NCBI GenBank assembly: GCA_903906365.1
Contig: CAIVKC010000047.1
Span: 24,008-88,007 of the forward strand
DNA: 64,000 bases
Source of the DNA: an uncultured Bacteroidota bacterium
GTDB lineage: Bacteria > Bacteroidota > Bacteroidia > Chitinophagales > Chitinophagaceae
Reading direction: 5' to 3'
Shown here: one piece after another, positions 8,376-16,134 of the stretch
Layout of the letters: every line of letters starts with the position of its first letter
How positions within the stretch are numbered: the first letter of the stretch is position 1
Position numbers and translations under genes: made by a program
The notes under the pieces: generated by a model
Databases searched by the model: none
Seen by the model: the letters and a program-made list of their open reading frames with translations, nothing else
What the model was told of the DNA's origin: nothing

Positions 8376-9767
8376 ATGACAGATATGAAAACAATTGTAG
8401 TGGTATCGGCAATGGCCCTAGTCTGCTTTGCATTTTCAAAGAGCATGAAGGAACTGCCGGAAAACAAACCGGTATACATACCGCCAAGCGCCCAGCGGAG
8501 TGGTGATGCCACAGCGGGCTATGTTTACCTGACAACGGGGGATTACCTGAAAAGCGGCATCCCATACGGATATTTTAAGTTAGGATTCGGCAGGAACAGC
8601 ACCAATTACCTGCAGCGGGAAGGGCTCAATAAAGACATCAGCTACGAGTATACCGCAGTCAGGGCAGCCAACGGTGAAACGGTGGTGGCGCCTAATTGCC
8701 TGCAATGCCACGCACAGGTATTCGACAATAAATTAATCATCGGCCTGGGAAACTCCATGATTGATTTTACCAGCGGCCAGAAGCTGGATCCCAAAAACGC
8801 TGTCCTGGCCGAACAGTTGCTCAAAAAAACAGATCCCAAGAAATTTGAGGCAGCCGAACCCTTTCTTAAAGTGGTGAAAGCCATCAGCGCACAGTTATAT
8901 ACCCAGGTAAGGGGCGTTAATGCCGCAGACCGGCTGGCAGCCCTGCTGGTGGCCCACAGGGATCCGGCTACTTTTAAATGGAATGATTCTGCGTCGATGG
9001 ATATTCCGGAACAAATTATACCTACCGATGTACCTGCCTGGTGGATGCTTAAGAAAAAACACTCCATGTTCTATAACGGTTTTGGAAGGGGCGATTTTGG
9101 AAGATTCCTAATGGCATCTAACCTGCTCACGGTCAACGACACGGCAGAATCCAGGGAGGTGGACAGCCATATCAGCAACGTGCTGGCCTATATTAATACC
9201 CTGCAGCCGCCCCCCTATCCTCTTGCTGTCGACCGGCAGCTGGTCCGGCAGGGTGGAATTCTGTATGTTCAAAAATGTTCCAAATGCCATGGCAGCAATG
9301 GCAGGGACGGGCAATATCCCAACCTGCTGATACCCGAAGGCGTCATCCAGACAGACTCCCTTCTTTTTCAGAGCAATTATCAGAACCCACAGTTTGTAAA
9401 CTGGTTTAACAACAGCTGGTTTGCCAGCGGGGACCATCCAGCCAGGCTCGAGCCGTACAGCGGATACATAGCCCCCCCGCTGGACGGAATATGGATCACT
9501 GCCCCCTATTTTCACAATGGTTCCGTCCCCGACCTGGAAGGCGTGCTTAACAGCCGGGTGCGTCCCAGATACTGGTCAAGGGATTTTGACAACCCGGAAT
9601 ATGATTACCAGCACCTGGGATGGAAATATACCACCCAAAAGGGACCCGGAGGAAAGACCGTTTATAACACGGACCTCCCCGGATATGGCAATTACGGTCA
9701 TTATTTTGGGGATGACCTTAAGGAAAAAGAAAGAAAGGCCATCATAGAATATTTGAAAACCCTGTAA
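8376..9767 (+). CDS. two-heme c-type cytochrome, MauG/RoxA-like
   Basis: Exported cytochrome of 463 residues with two CxxCH heme-binding motifs: C108-LQ-CH112 and C301-SK-CH305. The N-terminus (MKTIVVVSAMALVCFAFS, from a second ATG three codons in) is a signal sequence. The C-terminal segment WITAPYFHNGSVPDL is the hallmark of the diheme peroxidase/MauG/rubber-oxygenase (RoxA) superfamily, where the histidine serves as a distal ligand or lies near the active heme. The order, with a large insert between the two hemes, is closer to RoxA-like proteins than to compact cytochrome c peroxidases. The reaction cannot be predicted. No other respiratory gene is nearby. It is probably transcribed alone. 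Confidence 0.72.
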   Translation: MTDMKTIVVVSAMALVCFAFSKSMKELPENKPVYIPPSAQRSGDATAGYVYLTTGDYLKSGIPYGYFKLGFGRNSTNYLQREGLNKDISYEYTAVRAANGETVVAPNCLQCHAQVFDNKLIIGLGNSMIDFTSGQKLDPKNAVLAEQLLKKTDPKKFEAAEPFLKVVKAISAQLYTQVRGVNAADRLAALLVAHRDPATFKWNDSASMDIPEQIIPTDVPAWWMLKKKHSMFYNGFGRGDFGRFLMASNLLTVNDTAESREVDSHISNVLAYINTLQPPPYPLAVDRQLVRQGGILYVQKCSKCHGSNGRDGQYPNLLIPEGVIQTDSLLFQSNYQNPQFVNWFNNSWFASGDHPARLEPYSGYIAPPLDGIWITAPYFHNGSVPDLEGVLNSRVRPRYWSRDFDNPEYDYQHLGWKYTTQKGPGGKTVYNTDLPGYGNYGHYFGDDLKEKERKAIIEYLKTL

Positions 9768-9861
9768 TGCTTCCTTTGAGATCCCGGGACATTTTTCCAG
9801 GATACCGGCTCCGGCCATAAGCTTTGCGGACAGTGATTATCCCTAATCGGATTGGCAGTAA

Positions 9862-12438
9862 ATGAATAAAAAGAACCTTACCGGTACTGTTGGTTACCAA
9901 ATCATTCACGCCTGGCTGGCTTCCAGGGGTCTGGATCCCTTTTTGTTCCAGCAGGAAGCCTGGCAGCTGATCCATGAAGGTGAAAGCGGGCTCATCAACG
10001 CACCCACCGGATGCGGCAAAACATTTGCCGCTTTCCTGGGGGCACTGATCTGCTTTATCAATAAACATCCCGGCGACTACCAGCAAAAATCCAGGAATGG
10101 TCTGCAATTACTTTGGATCACCCCCCTGCGGGCACTGGCAAAGGATATTGGGAGGGCTATGGAAGCGGTCCTGGCCGACCTGTCCATGAACTGGAAGGTG
10201 GGAATCCGGAACGGGGATACTGAAATGAGCGAAAGGCAGAAGCAAAAGCGTCAGATGCCGGAAGTACTTATTATAACGCCGGAAAGCCTCCACCTGCTGC
10301 TTGCACAGAAAAATTACCCGGAGGTCTTCAGGAGCCTGACGATGATCGCAGTGGATGAATGGCACGAACTCCTGGGCAGCAAGCGTGGCGTGCAGGTCGA
10401 ACTGGCTGTGGCAAGAATAGCCGCCCTCCTTCAGGCCGAAAGGAAACAGGAACCCGGCAGGGCCCATAAGCACAAGTCGAAGGACAAAGACAGGCTGCGC
10501 ATATGGGGTATCAGCGCCACCATCGGAAACCTGGTTCAGGCAAAAGAAGTCCTTTTGTCCCCGGTTTCGGGCCAAAACCCTGACAACGGCCATATCGTAA
10601 TAGCCAGAATCAATAAGGAAGTACAGGTGGAATCGATCATTCCCGATGAAATAGAAAAATATCCCTGGGCCGGTCACCTGGGAATCAAGCTCATTGACAA
10701 AGTGCTGCCCATCATTGCCAGCAGCAGAACCACCCTGCTTTTTATCAATACCCGCGGCATGACCGAGACCTGGTACCAGTCACTTCTCCAAGTCTGCCCG
10801 GAGCTGGCCGGGGCAATTGCCCTGCATCACGGTTCCATTGATCTTGCATTGAGGAACTGGGTGGAGGAGACCCTGCACAGCGGCCGGCTCAAAGTAGTCG
10901 TGTGTACGGCCAGCCTGGACCTGGGGGTTGATTTCAGACCGGTGGAAACGGTTATACAGGTTGGCTCTCCCAAAGGAGTTGCCAGATTTTTACAAAGGGC
11001 CGGACGCAGCGGGCACCAGCCCGGCGAAGTAAGCCGTATCTATTTCCTGCCCACGCACTCCCTGGAACTGGTGGAGGCGGCCGCACTGAAATCAGCCATG
11101 AAACTGGAACTCATTGAAAGCAGGGTTCCCATGCTGCTTTGCTTTGATGTACTGATCCAGTTCCTCTCTACACTGGCTATCTCCGACGGATTCCTGCCAG
11201 GGCAGCTCTTTGAAGAAATCAGGTCCACCTATTGTTTCAGGGAGATGAGCCAGGAGGAATGGCTGGAAATCCTGCATTTCATCACAGAAGGGGGATCAGC
11301 CCTGGGACAGTATGATGAATTCAGGAAAGTGGAGATCATTGCAGGGGTGTATAAAATAAACAGTCGCCGGATCGCCATGAGACACAGAATGCATATCGGC
11401 ACCATCGTAAGCGATGCCATGCTGAAGGTGAAATTCATGAGCGGCGGTTATGTGGGTGTCATTGAAGAATACTTTATTTCCAAACTGCAGCCCGGAGATG
11501 TATTTACCCTTGCCGGCAGAAACCTGGAATTTGTCATGATCAAGGATATGACGGCGCTGGTCAGAAAATCAAGCGCAAAGAAAGCCATTGTCCCCAGCTG
11601 GAACGGAGGCAGAATGCCACTTTCAGCCAACCTGGGCATGATGCTCCGAAAAACCCTCAATGATGTGCACCCGATCATGGAGGGTTCAGATCCGGCATCG
11701 GATCCGCATTCGGGCGATTGCTCAGTGAATATGGAATTAAAGGCCCTGTTACCCCTTTTCCTGTTGCAGGAAGAGTTATCACATGTGCCCAGGGAGAACG
11801 AATTGCTCATTGAACAGATAGAAACCAGGGAAGGATTCCATTTATTTGTGTATCCTTTTGAAGGCAGGCTGGTACATGAAGCCATGGCTGCCCTGCTTGC
11901 ATACCGAATCGGCAGGATTACTCCCATTACCTTTTCATTTGCCATGAACGATTACGGTTTTGAACTGCTCAGTGACCAGCCTATACCGGTGGACGATACC
12001 AATGCCTATGAATTATTCTCCCCCCAACTGCTTTCGGGGGACATACAGCGAAGCGTCAACTCTGCGGAAATGGCAAGAAGAAAATTCAGGGATATAGCCG
12101 TTATCGGGGGGCTGATCTTTCAGGGATATCCCGGCGAGCAAACAAAAGCGAGGCATCTCCAGTCCTCGGCCTCCCTGTTATTCAATGTATTCAGCGAATA
12201 CGATAAAAACAACCTGCTGATGCGCCAGGCCTACAATGAAGTCATGGAACAACAAATGGAGGAGGCCCGGCTCAGGAATATGCTCGAGAGGGTGCAGCAA
12301 GGAAAAATTGTGATCACATTCCCCAATAAGCTGACTCCTTTCTGCTTCCCGCTGAAAGTTGACAGTATGCGTGAAAACCTCTCCTCAGAAAAACTGGAGG
12401 ACCGGGTTAAACGAATGCAGTTGCAGCTGAACCGGTAG
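9862..12438 (+). CDS. ligase-associated Lhr-type DEXH-box helicase
   Basis: Superfamily 2 helicase of 858 residues, of the 'ligase-associated DNA damage response DEXH box helicase' group related to Lhr. The Walker A motif is NAPTGCGKTF, the Walker B/DEXH motif is VDEWHEL, motif III is a SATIG, and motifs V and VI are ASLDLGVDF and QRAGRSGHQ. The C-terminal half has the winged-helix and Lhr-core regions expected of the group. In other bacteria the gene is clustered with an ATP-dependent DNA ligase, an exonuclease and pdeM; here pdeM follows, 56 bases downstream, but no ligase or exonuclease is in the window. It acts in DNA repair, with details unknown. Confidence 0.9.
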   Translation: MNKKNLTGTVGYQIIHAWLASRGLDPFLFQQEAWQLIHEGESGLINAPTGCGKTFAAFLGALICFINKHPGDYQQKSRNGLQLLWITPLRALAKDIGRAMEAVLADLSMNWKVGIRNGDTEMSERQKQKRQMPEVLIITPESLHLLLAQKNYPEVFRSLTMIAVDEWHELLGSKRGVQVELAVARIAALLQAERKQEPGRAHKHKSKDKDRLRIWGISATIGNLVQAKEVLLSPVSGQNPDNGHIVIARINKEVQVESIIPDEIEKYPWAGHLGIKLIDKVLPIIASSRTTLLFINTRGMTETWYQSLLQVCPELAGAIALHHGSIDLALRNWVEETLHSGRLKVVVCTASLDLGVDFRPVETVIQVGSPKGVARFLQRAGRSGHQPGEVSRIYFLPTHSLELVEAAALKSAMKLELIESRVPMLLCFDVLIQFLSTLAISDGFLPGQLFEEIRSTYCFREMSQEEWLEILHFITEGGSALGQYDEFRKVEIIAGVYKINSRRIAMRHRMHIGTIVSDAMLKVKFMSGGYVGVIEEYFISKLQPGDVFTLAGRNLEFVMIKDMTALVRKSSAKKAIVPSWNGGRMPLSANLGMMLRKTLNDVHPIMEGSDPASDPHSGDCSVNMELKALLPLFLLQEELSHVPRENELLIEQIETREGFHLFVYPFEGRLVHEAMAALLAYRIGRITPITFSFAMNDYGFELLSDQPIPVDDTNAYELFSPQLLSGDIQRSVNSAEMARRKFRDIAVIGGLIFQGYPGEQTKARHLQSSASLLFNVFSEYDKNNLLMRQAYNEVMEQQMEEARLRNMLERVQQGKIVITFPNKLTPFCFPLKVDSMRENLSSEKLEDRVKRMQLQLNR

Positions 12439-12469
12439 CGTTTTTGATGATTAACCCCTTTGAATTGAA

Positions 12470-12477
12470 TATATTTG
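12470..12477 (+). promoter_or_regulatory. -7 element upstream of pdeM
   Basis: TATATTTG matches TAnnTTTG exactly, 17 bases before the pdeM ATG. The nearest TTTG (12443-12446) gives a 23-base spacer, longer than usual. This would let pdeM and the deacetylase gene be expressed separately from the helicase. Confidence 0.5.
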
Positions 12478-12494
12478 CGGTTTTCATGTAGCCT

Positions 12495-13160
12495 ATGTAT
12501 CCCCCATTTCCATTTCAGTTTAAAGATCAGCAGCTCTGGCTTTCTCCGGACCGGTCGGTGTATTGGGAAGATCAGCAGGCCCTTATTATTTCCGATCTCC
12601 ATTTTGGTAAGACGGGTCATTTCAGGAAATCGGGTATCGCCGTTCCTCCCATGGTGTATATGGAAGATCTCCGGCGGCTCGTAACCATGATCCAGTACTT
12701 TCAACCTGCCGAGTTGATTATCGCGGGTGACCTTTTCCACAGCCAGGAAAACAGGGAGTTCGACCTGTTTAAAAAATGGAGAGAGGCCTTTCCCGATCTG
12801 CGGATCCACCTCATTAAGGGCAACCATGACATCCTGCAGGACAGTTGGTACCAAAGTGCTGGCATCACAGTCAATATAGAAACACGAATCAAAGATATCT
12901 TCCACTTCATCCATGATATTGACCAGCTGGAAACCGGGAAACCACCCTGCCGCGGCTATTACTTTTCCGGGCACATTCATCCGGGAATCCGGATAAATGG
13001 TTATGGAAAACAATCCCTTCAGTTTCCCTGTTTTTACTTTGGGAAACAATATGCGGTGCTTCCCGCATTCAGCCATTTTACCGGACTTGCGCCCATTAAA
13101 CCGCTTTCGGGGGAGCCGGTATTTGCCATCATCAACAAAAAGATTATTCAGATACAATGA
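12495..13160 (+). CDS. pdeM: ligase-associated DNA-damage-response endonuclease PdeM
   Basis: Calcineurin-like metallophosphoesterase of 221 residues. The full set of metal-binding motifs is present: D34-x-H36 in ISDLHFGK, GDLFH at 78-82, GNHD at 109-112 and GHIHPG at 159-164. PdeM proteins are DNA endonucleases/phosphoesterases found with Lhr-type helicases and DNA ligases, so the helicase immediately upstream supports the assignment. The last codon and stop overlap the next gene in an ATGA, which suggests translational coupling with the deacetylase-family gene. Confidence 0.9.
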   Translation: MYPPFPFQFKDQQLWLSPDRSVYWEDQQALIISDLHFGKTGHFRKSGIAVPPMVYMEDLRRLVTMIQYFQPAELIIAGDLFHSQENREFDLFKKWREAFPDLRIHLIKGNHDILQDSWYQSAGITVNIETRIKDIFHFIHDIDQLETGKPPCRGYYFSGHIHPGIRINGYGKQSLQFPCFYFGKQYAVLPAFSHFTGLAPIKPLSGEPVFAIINKKIIQIQ

Positions 13161-14077
13161 GCCGGTCCAGGAAGTTAATGGTTGCCTATGATCCGGTCTA
13201 TGCCCACCCGCTGCCTGAAGGTCACCGGTTTCCCATGTTAAAATATGAACTGATTCCAGGACAGCTGCTTTATGAAGGCACCATAACTGATGATGAGCTT
13301 TTTTCGCCCAGAATATGCCCTGACGAAACGGTATTATTAACCCATACCCGCGGGTACCTGGACAGTTTAAAGCACCAGACGCTGGGTGTAAAAGAGCAAA
13401 GGGCAATCGGTTTTCCGCAGTCCCCTGAACTTACCACCCGGGAGCTGATAATTACCCAGGGCACCATTGACTGTTGCCTGCATGCATTGCAAAACGGAAT
13501 CAGCCTGAATGTGGCGGGAGGCACCCATCACGCATTTGCAGACCGTGGCGAAGGATTCTGTCTGCTGAACGATTTTGCGACGGCCGCCAACTTTATGTTG
13601 CATGAAAAACGCGCGGATCAGATTCTTATAATAGATCTCGATGTACACCAGGGAAATGGAACGGCCAGCCTATTTGAGCAGGAAAAGCGGGTCTTTACCT
13701 TCAGCATGCATGGTAGGCATAACTATCCTTTTCGAAAGGAAAGATCGGACCTGGACATTCCTTTGGAGGACGGAACGGAGGATGCCCTCTATTTGGATCT
13801 GCTGGAAGCCAACCTGCCTTCCCTTATTGAGCGCATAAAACCGGATTTCGCCTTTTACCTCTCCGGCGTGGATATTTTGGATTCGGATAGATTTGGGAAG
13901 CTGAAGGTCACAAAGGAAGGCTGCCGGAAAAGGGATGCATTCGTCTTATCCCTGCTTTGGCAAAATAAAATACCCTGTACGGTGGCCATGGGGGGAGGAT
14001 ACTCGCCTGACATAAAAACGATTGTGGACGCGCATTGCAATACGTTCCGGCTCGCAAAAGAAATATATGAATTGTAG
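13157..14077 (+). CDS. histone deacetylase-family (acetylpolyamine/lysine deacetylase-like) protein
   Basis: Zinc hydrolase of 306 residues in the arginase/deacetylase superfamily. The catalytic HH pair is at 124-125 (GGTHHAF), the zinc ligands are D162 and H164 (DLDVHQGNG) and D241 (SGVDILDSDRFG), and the C-terminal MGGGYSP supplies the transition-state tyrosine, so all catalytic residues are intact. It belongs to the short bacterial class IV-like group. The true substrate (acetylated protein, polyamine or other amide) cannot be read from the sequence. It overlaps pdeM by four bases, so it is produced together with DNA-repair proteins. No terminator is obvious before the convergent repressor gene. 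Confidence 0.9.
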   Translation: MSRSRKLMVAYDPVYAHPLPEGHRFPMLKYELIPGQLLYEGTITDDELFSPRICPDETVLLTHTRGYLDSLKHQTLGVKEQRAIGFPQSPELTTRELIITQGTIDCCLHALQNGISLNVAGGTHHAFADRGEGFCLLNDFATAANFMLHEKRADQILIIDLDVHQGNGTASLFEQEKRVFTFSMHGRHNYPFRKERSDLDIPLEDGTEDALYLDLLEANLPSLIERIKPDFAFYLSGVDILDSDRFGKLKVTKEGCRKRDAFVLSLLWQNKIPCTVAMGGGYSPDIKTIVDAHCNTFRLAKEIYEL

Positions 14078-14181
14078 GCGGGTCTTATGTACTGTAAGCC
14101 CCCCGTCCAGCATCCGATATCCTGAACGTAGGGCCTTCAATAGGAATTAGACTTTGCAGGCTTTCCTGATTGAAAAGCTGA

Positions 14182-14931
14182 TTAATTCATCTTCTTTTTA
14201 AGCACCGACACCTGGTCCTGCAGATTACTGACCAGGCTGGCCAGTTGGTTGACATCCCAGCGATGCTGTGTATTGGCCTTGCTGATTACAAATTGGGCCT
14301 TCCACAGTTCTATTACATCCTCTGCGTTGACATGGTAGGGCTGGTAAACCGTATTATCGCTGATGAGGGTCAGCTTGTTTTTCAGCTTATTGTTTTTCAG
14401 GACGCGCTTGTATACGATCCCCTCACTTCTTGAAACGACAATATAGGTTTGGTTACTTCTCACCTCTTCCAGGTCATCCAGTTTTTCGCCGACGATCACC
14501 GAACCGCTGGGTGTAGGAAGCATGGAATCACCCACAATTTCAAAAGCCCTGTAATTGCCGGGTGCCAGCATCGGAAGGGTAAACGTATTCAATTCATCCA
14601 GGAAATCCGGGTCCGCATATCCGGCCAGGTATCCGGCAGCTGCTTTGACCGGTACCATCTGTATCTCCGCTGAGCCGGCCGCCATTTTTTGTGCCCTTCT
14701 GCGGGCCAGGTAATTGCCCTTGGTTTCAGCAAGCTCTTTGAGCAAGAGCTCATCCAAAGAGAGCTTGAAAATATCTCCGGCAATTTCCAGCACCTCGATC
14801 CGAGGTTCAGCCCTTTCCTCCTCATAGGCTCCAAGCAGAGATCTCTTGATTTTCAATTTCGCTGCAAATTCTTCCTGGGTCCATCCCCGCAATTTGCGCA
14901 GATACTTGAGGTTTTGTCCAGCCATTGACAT
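14182..14931 (-). CDS. XRE-family/S24 LexA-like repressor
   Basis: Transcription regulator of 249 residues. An N-terminal helix-turn-helix of the Cro/C1 type covers residues 7-60 (LKYLRKLRGWTQEEFAAKL...SLLGAYEEERAEP). The C-terminal half is an S24 peptidase (LexA/CI) domain with the catalytic Ser136 (GDSMLP) and Lys175 (VYKRVL), 39 residues apart as expected. An Ala-Gly pair at 99-100 is a candidate self-cleavage site. A short C-terminal coiled coil (LASLVSNLQDQVSVLKKK) is an addition not found in LexA. It is not surrounded by phage genes. A palindrome over its own -7 element suggests autorepression. Whether it responds to DNA damage is unknown. Confidence 0.87.
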   Translation of the reverse strand: MSMAGQNLKYLRKLRGWTQEEFAAKLKIKRSLLGAYEEERAEPRIEVLEIAGDIFKLSLDELLLKELAETKGNYLARRRAQKMAAGSAEIQMVPVKAAAGYLAGYADPDFLDELNTFTLPMLAPGNYRAFEIVGDSMLPTPSGSVIVGEKLDDLEEVRSNQTYIVVSRSEGIVYKRVLKNNKLKNKLTLISDNTVYQPYHVNAEDVIELWKAQFVISKANTQHRWDVNQLASLVSNLQDQVSVLKKKMN

Positions 14932-14939
14932 AACTAATA

Positions 14940-14956
14940 AATTTAGCCCCTAAATT
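14940..14956. promoter_or_regulatory. palindromic operator candidate of the XRE/S24 repressor
   Basis: AATTTAG at 14940-14946 and CTAAATT at 14950-14956 form a perfect 7-bp inverted repeat with a 3-base centre. It begins 9 bases before the repressor start codon and covers most of its -7 element. That position would let a dimeric HTH repressor block its own transcription. No second copy of this palindrome was noticed elsewhere in the window. Confidence 0.62.
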
Positions 14957-14980
14957 ACTAATTTTTTTAACAAAACCAAA
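14950..14980 (-). promoter_or_regulatory. promoter of the XRE/S24 repressor
   Basis: Read on the minus strand, TTTG (14980-14977), a 19-base spacer and TAATTTAG (14957-14950) approach the Bacteroidota consensus with one mismatch in the -7 box. The start of transcription would fall near 14944, about a dozen bases before the ATG at 14931. Confidence 0.6.
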
Positions 14981-15139
14981 AATGCTTCCTGGCAAGGGGC
15001 CGGGCGGCCGTCCGCTTGTCCGATACTTCCCCGCGGGCGCCGGAGCGTCCACATGGTATGGGAACCCGGAAGCTCATTGTCCGTTTTTGCCCTCCCCTAT
15101 TGCCCAATACACTAATTTTACAAATACGCTGGCGGACCA

Positions 15140-15916
15140 ATGAACCCAGGTTCTGGGGATAAATTCGTTATGCTCCATGTTATGCTGCAAGAATTTGGAA
15201 TAGACGGGATCTATGTCGTTCACGCAAAAAAGGGATATGAACTTCATGAAGCCAGGATCAGGGACCTTTTCGGGTCCTTTGGCATGGAATATGAACTGGT
15301 CACCGAGGGGGATCCTTCCTGTTTTAGCGATGAACTGCTGCATCAATATTTTATACCTGAAATCAGGGATGTGCTGAGGGAAGGCATCATTTCCTGCACC
15401 CTGAACCATATTCTCAGTTATGAACGAATTGTAAAAAACAAGAATAAATTTGCCCTGGTCTTTGAAAACGACCCCTTTTTCCTGGGAAATTTTCCGGAAA
15501 AAATTGCAAAAATTGCTTCGGAGGCACAAAAACTCGATAAGGGGTTTATGATTTCGCTGGAAAATACCACCCTGGAATTTCCCCCTACCAGGAGTTTAAG
15601 AAAGGGCCAATTGCTCTATGAAGCCTCCAGGGGGCGCTGTGCCGGCGCTTACATGATGGATCTGGAGGCCGCCCGCAAAATACTCGAAGACCTGAAGACC
15701 CGTAAATGCCATACAGTGATTGACTGGTGGCACAACAGCCTGATTACAAATCATATCGTAAGGATGTACTGGGCTGATCCTCCCCTGACGGAGCAGGGTT
15801 CCCACAATGGCCGGATGGCTTCCACCATATCATCCAAAAACCGCAACCTGATGCGCCAATTGCAATGGAATGTCCAAAAAGGTTACAAAATGTATATCGC
15901 GCGTTGGTTCAAATAG
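15140..15916 (+). CDS. glycosyltransferase family 25 protein
   Basis: Predicted LPS/surface-glycan glycosyltransferase of 258 residues, family GT25. Visible features are the N-terminal strand IYVVHAKKGYELHEARI, the central SCTLNHILSYERI helix, an acidic FENDPFF metal/sugar-nucleotide motif in place of the usual EDD, and RCAGAYMMDLEAARKIL, which matches the family's typical second half. A TAATTTTA -7-like element lies at 15113-15120. The gene is divergent from the XRE/S24 repressor with a 208-base intergenic region. No other glycan genes are adjacent, so the acceptor is unknown. Confidence 0.75.
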   Translation: MNPGSGDKFVMLHVMLQEFGIDGIYVVHAKKGYELHEARIRDLFGSFGMEYELVTEGDPSCFSDELLHQYFIPEIRDVLREGIISCTLNHILSYERIVKNKNKFALVFENDPFFLGNFPEKIAKIASEAQKLDKGFMISLENTTLEFPPTRSLRKGQLLYEASRGRCAGAYMMDLEAARKILEDLKTRKCHTVIDWWHNSLITNHIVRMYWADPPLTEQGSHNGRMASTISSKNRNLMRQLQWNVQKGYKMYIARWFK

Positions 15917-16032
15917 CCCTTTCCAGGGCCTGACCCGGGCATCGGGACATTCAGTCCGGGTTGGGTATGGAGGCGGGCTGACTGGTAGGAATGTCCAGCT
16001 CAGGGCCAGTTTCTCCTTGCGAAGCTTTTTCT

Positions 16033-16040
16033 TACCTTTG
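16033..16040 (+). promoter_or_regulatory. -7 element of secA
   Basis: TACCTTTG is an exact TAnnTTTG match and identical to the -7 box of rpsT. It would give a leader of about 90 bases before the secA ATG at 16135. No good TTTG lies at the correct distance upstream. Confidence 0.55.
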
Positions 16041-16134
16041 CGTCCCTGTCATTTTGGCTTTAAATGGGATTAAGCACCATATTTGCCAAGGTTAATGACC
16101 GCTAAATCTATTTTAATCTATTAATCAAGATATT

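Noticed and set aside
8174..8506. 110-codon plus-strand frame upstream of the cytochrome gene
   Set aside because: It overlaps the terminator at 8170-8199 and the start of the cytochrome gene in another frame, and no domain is seen.
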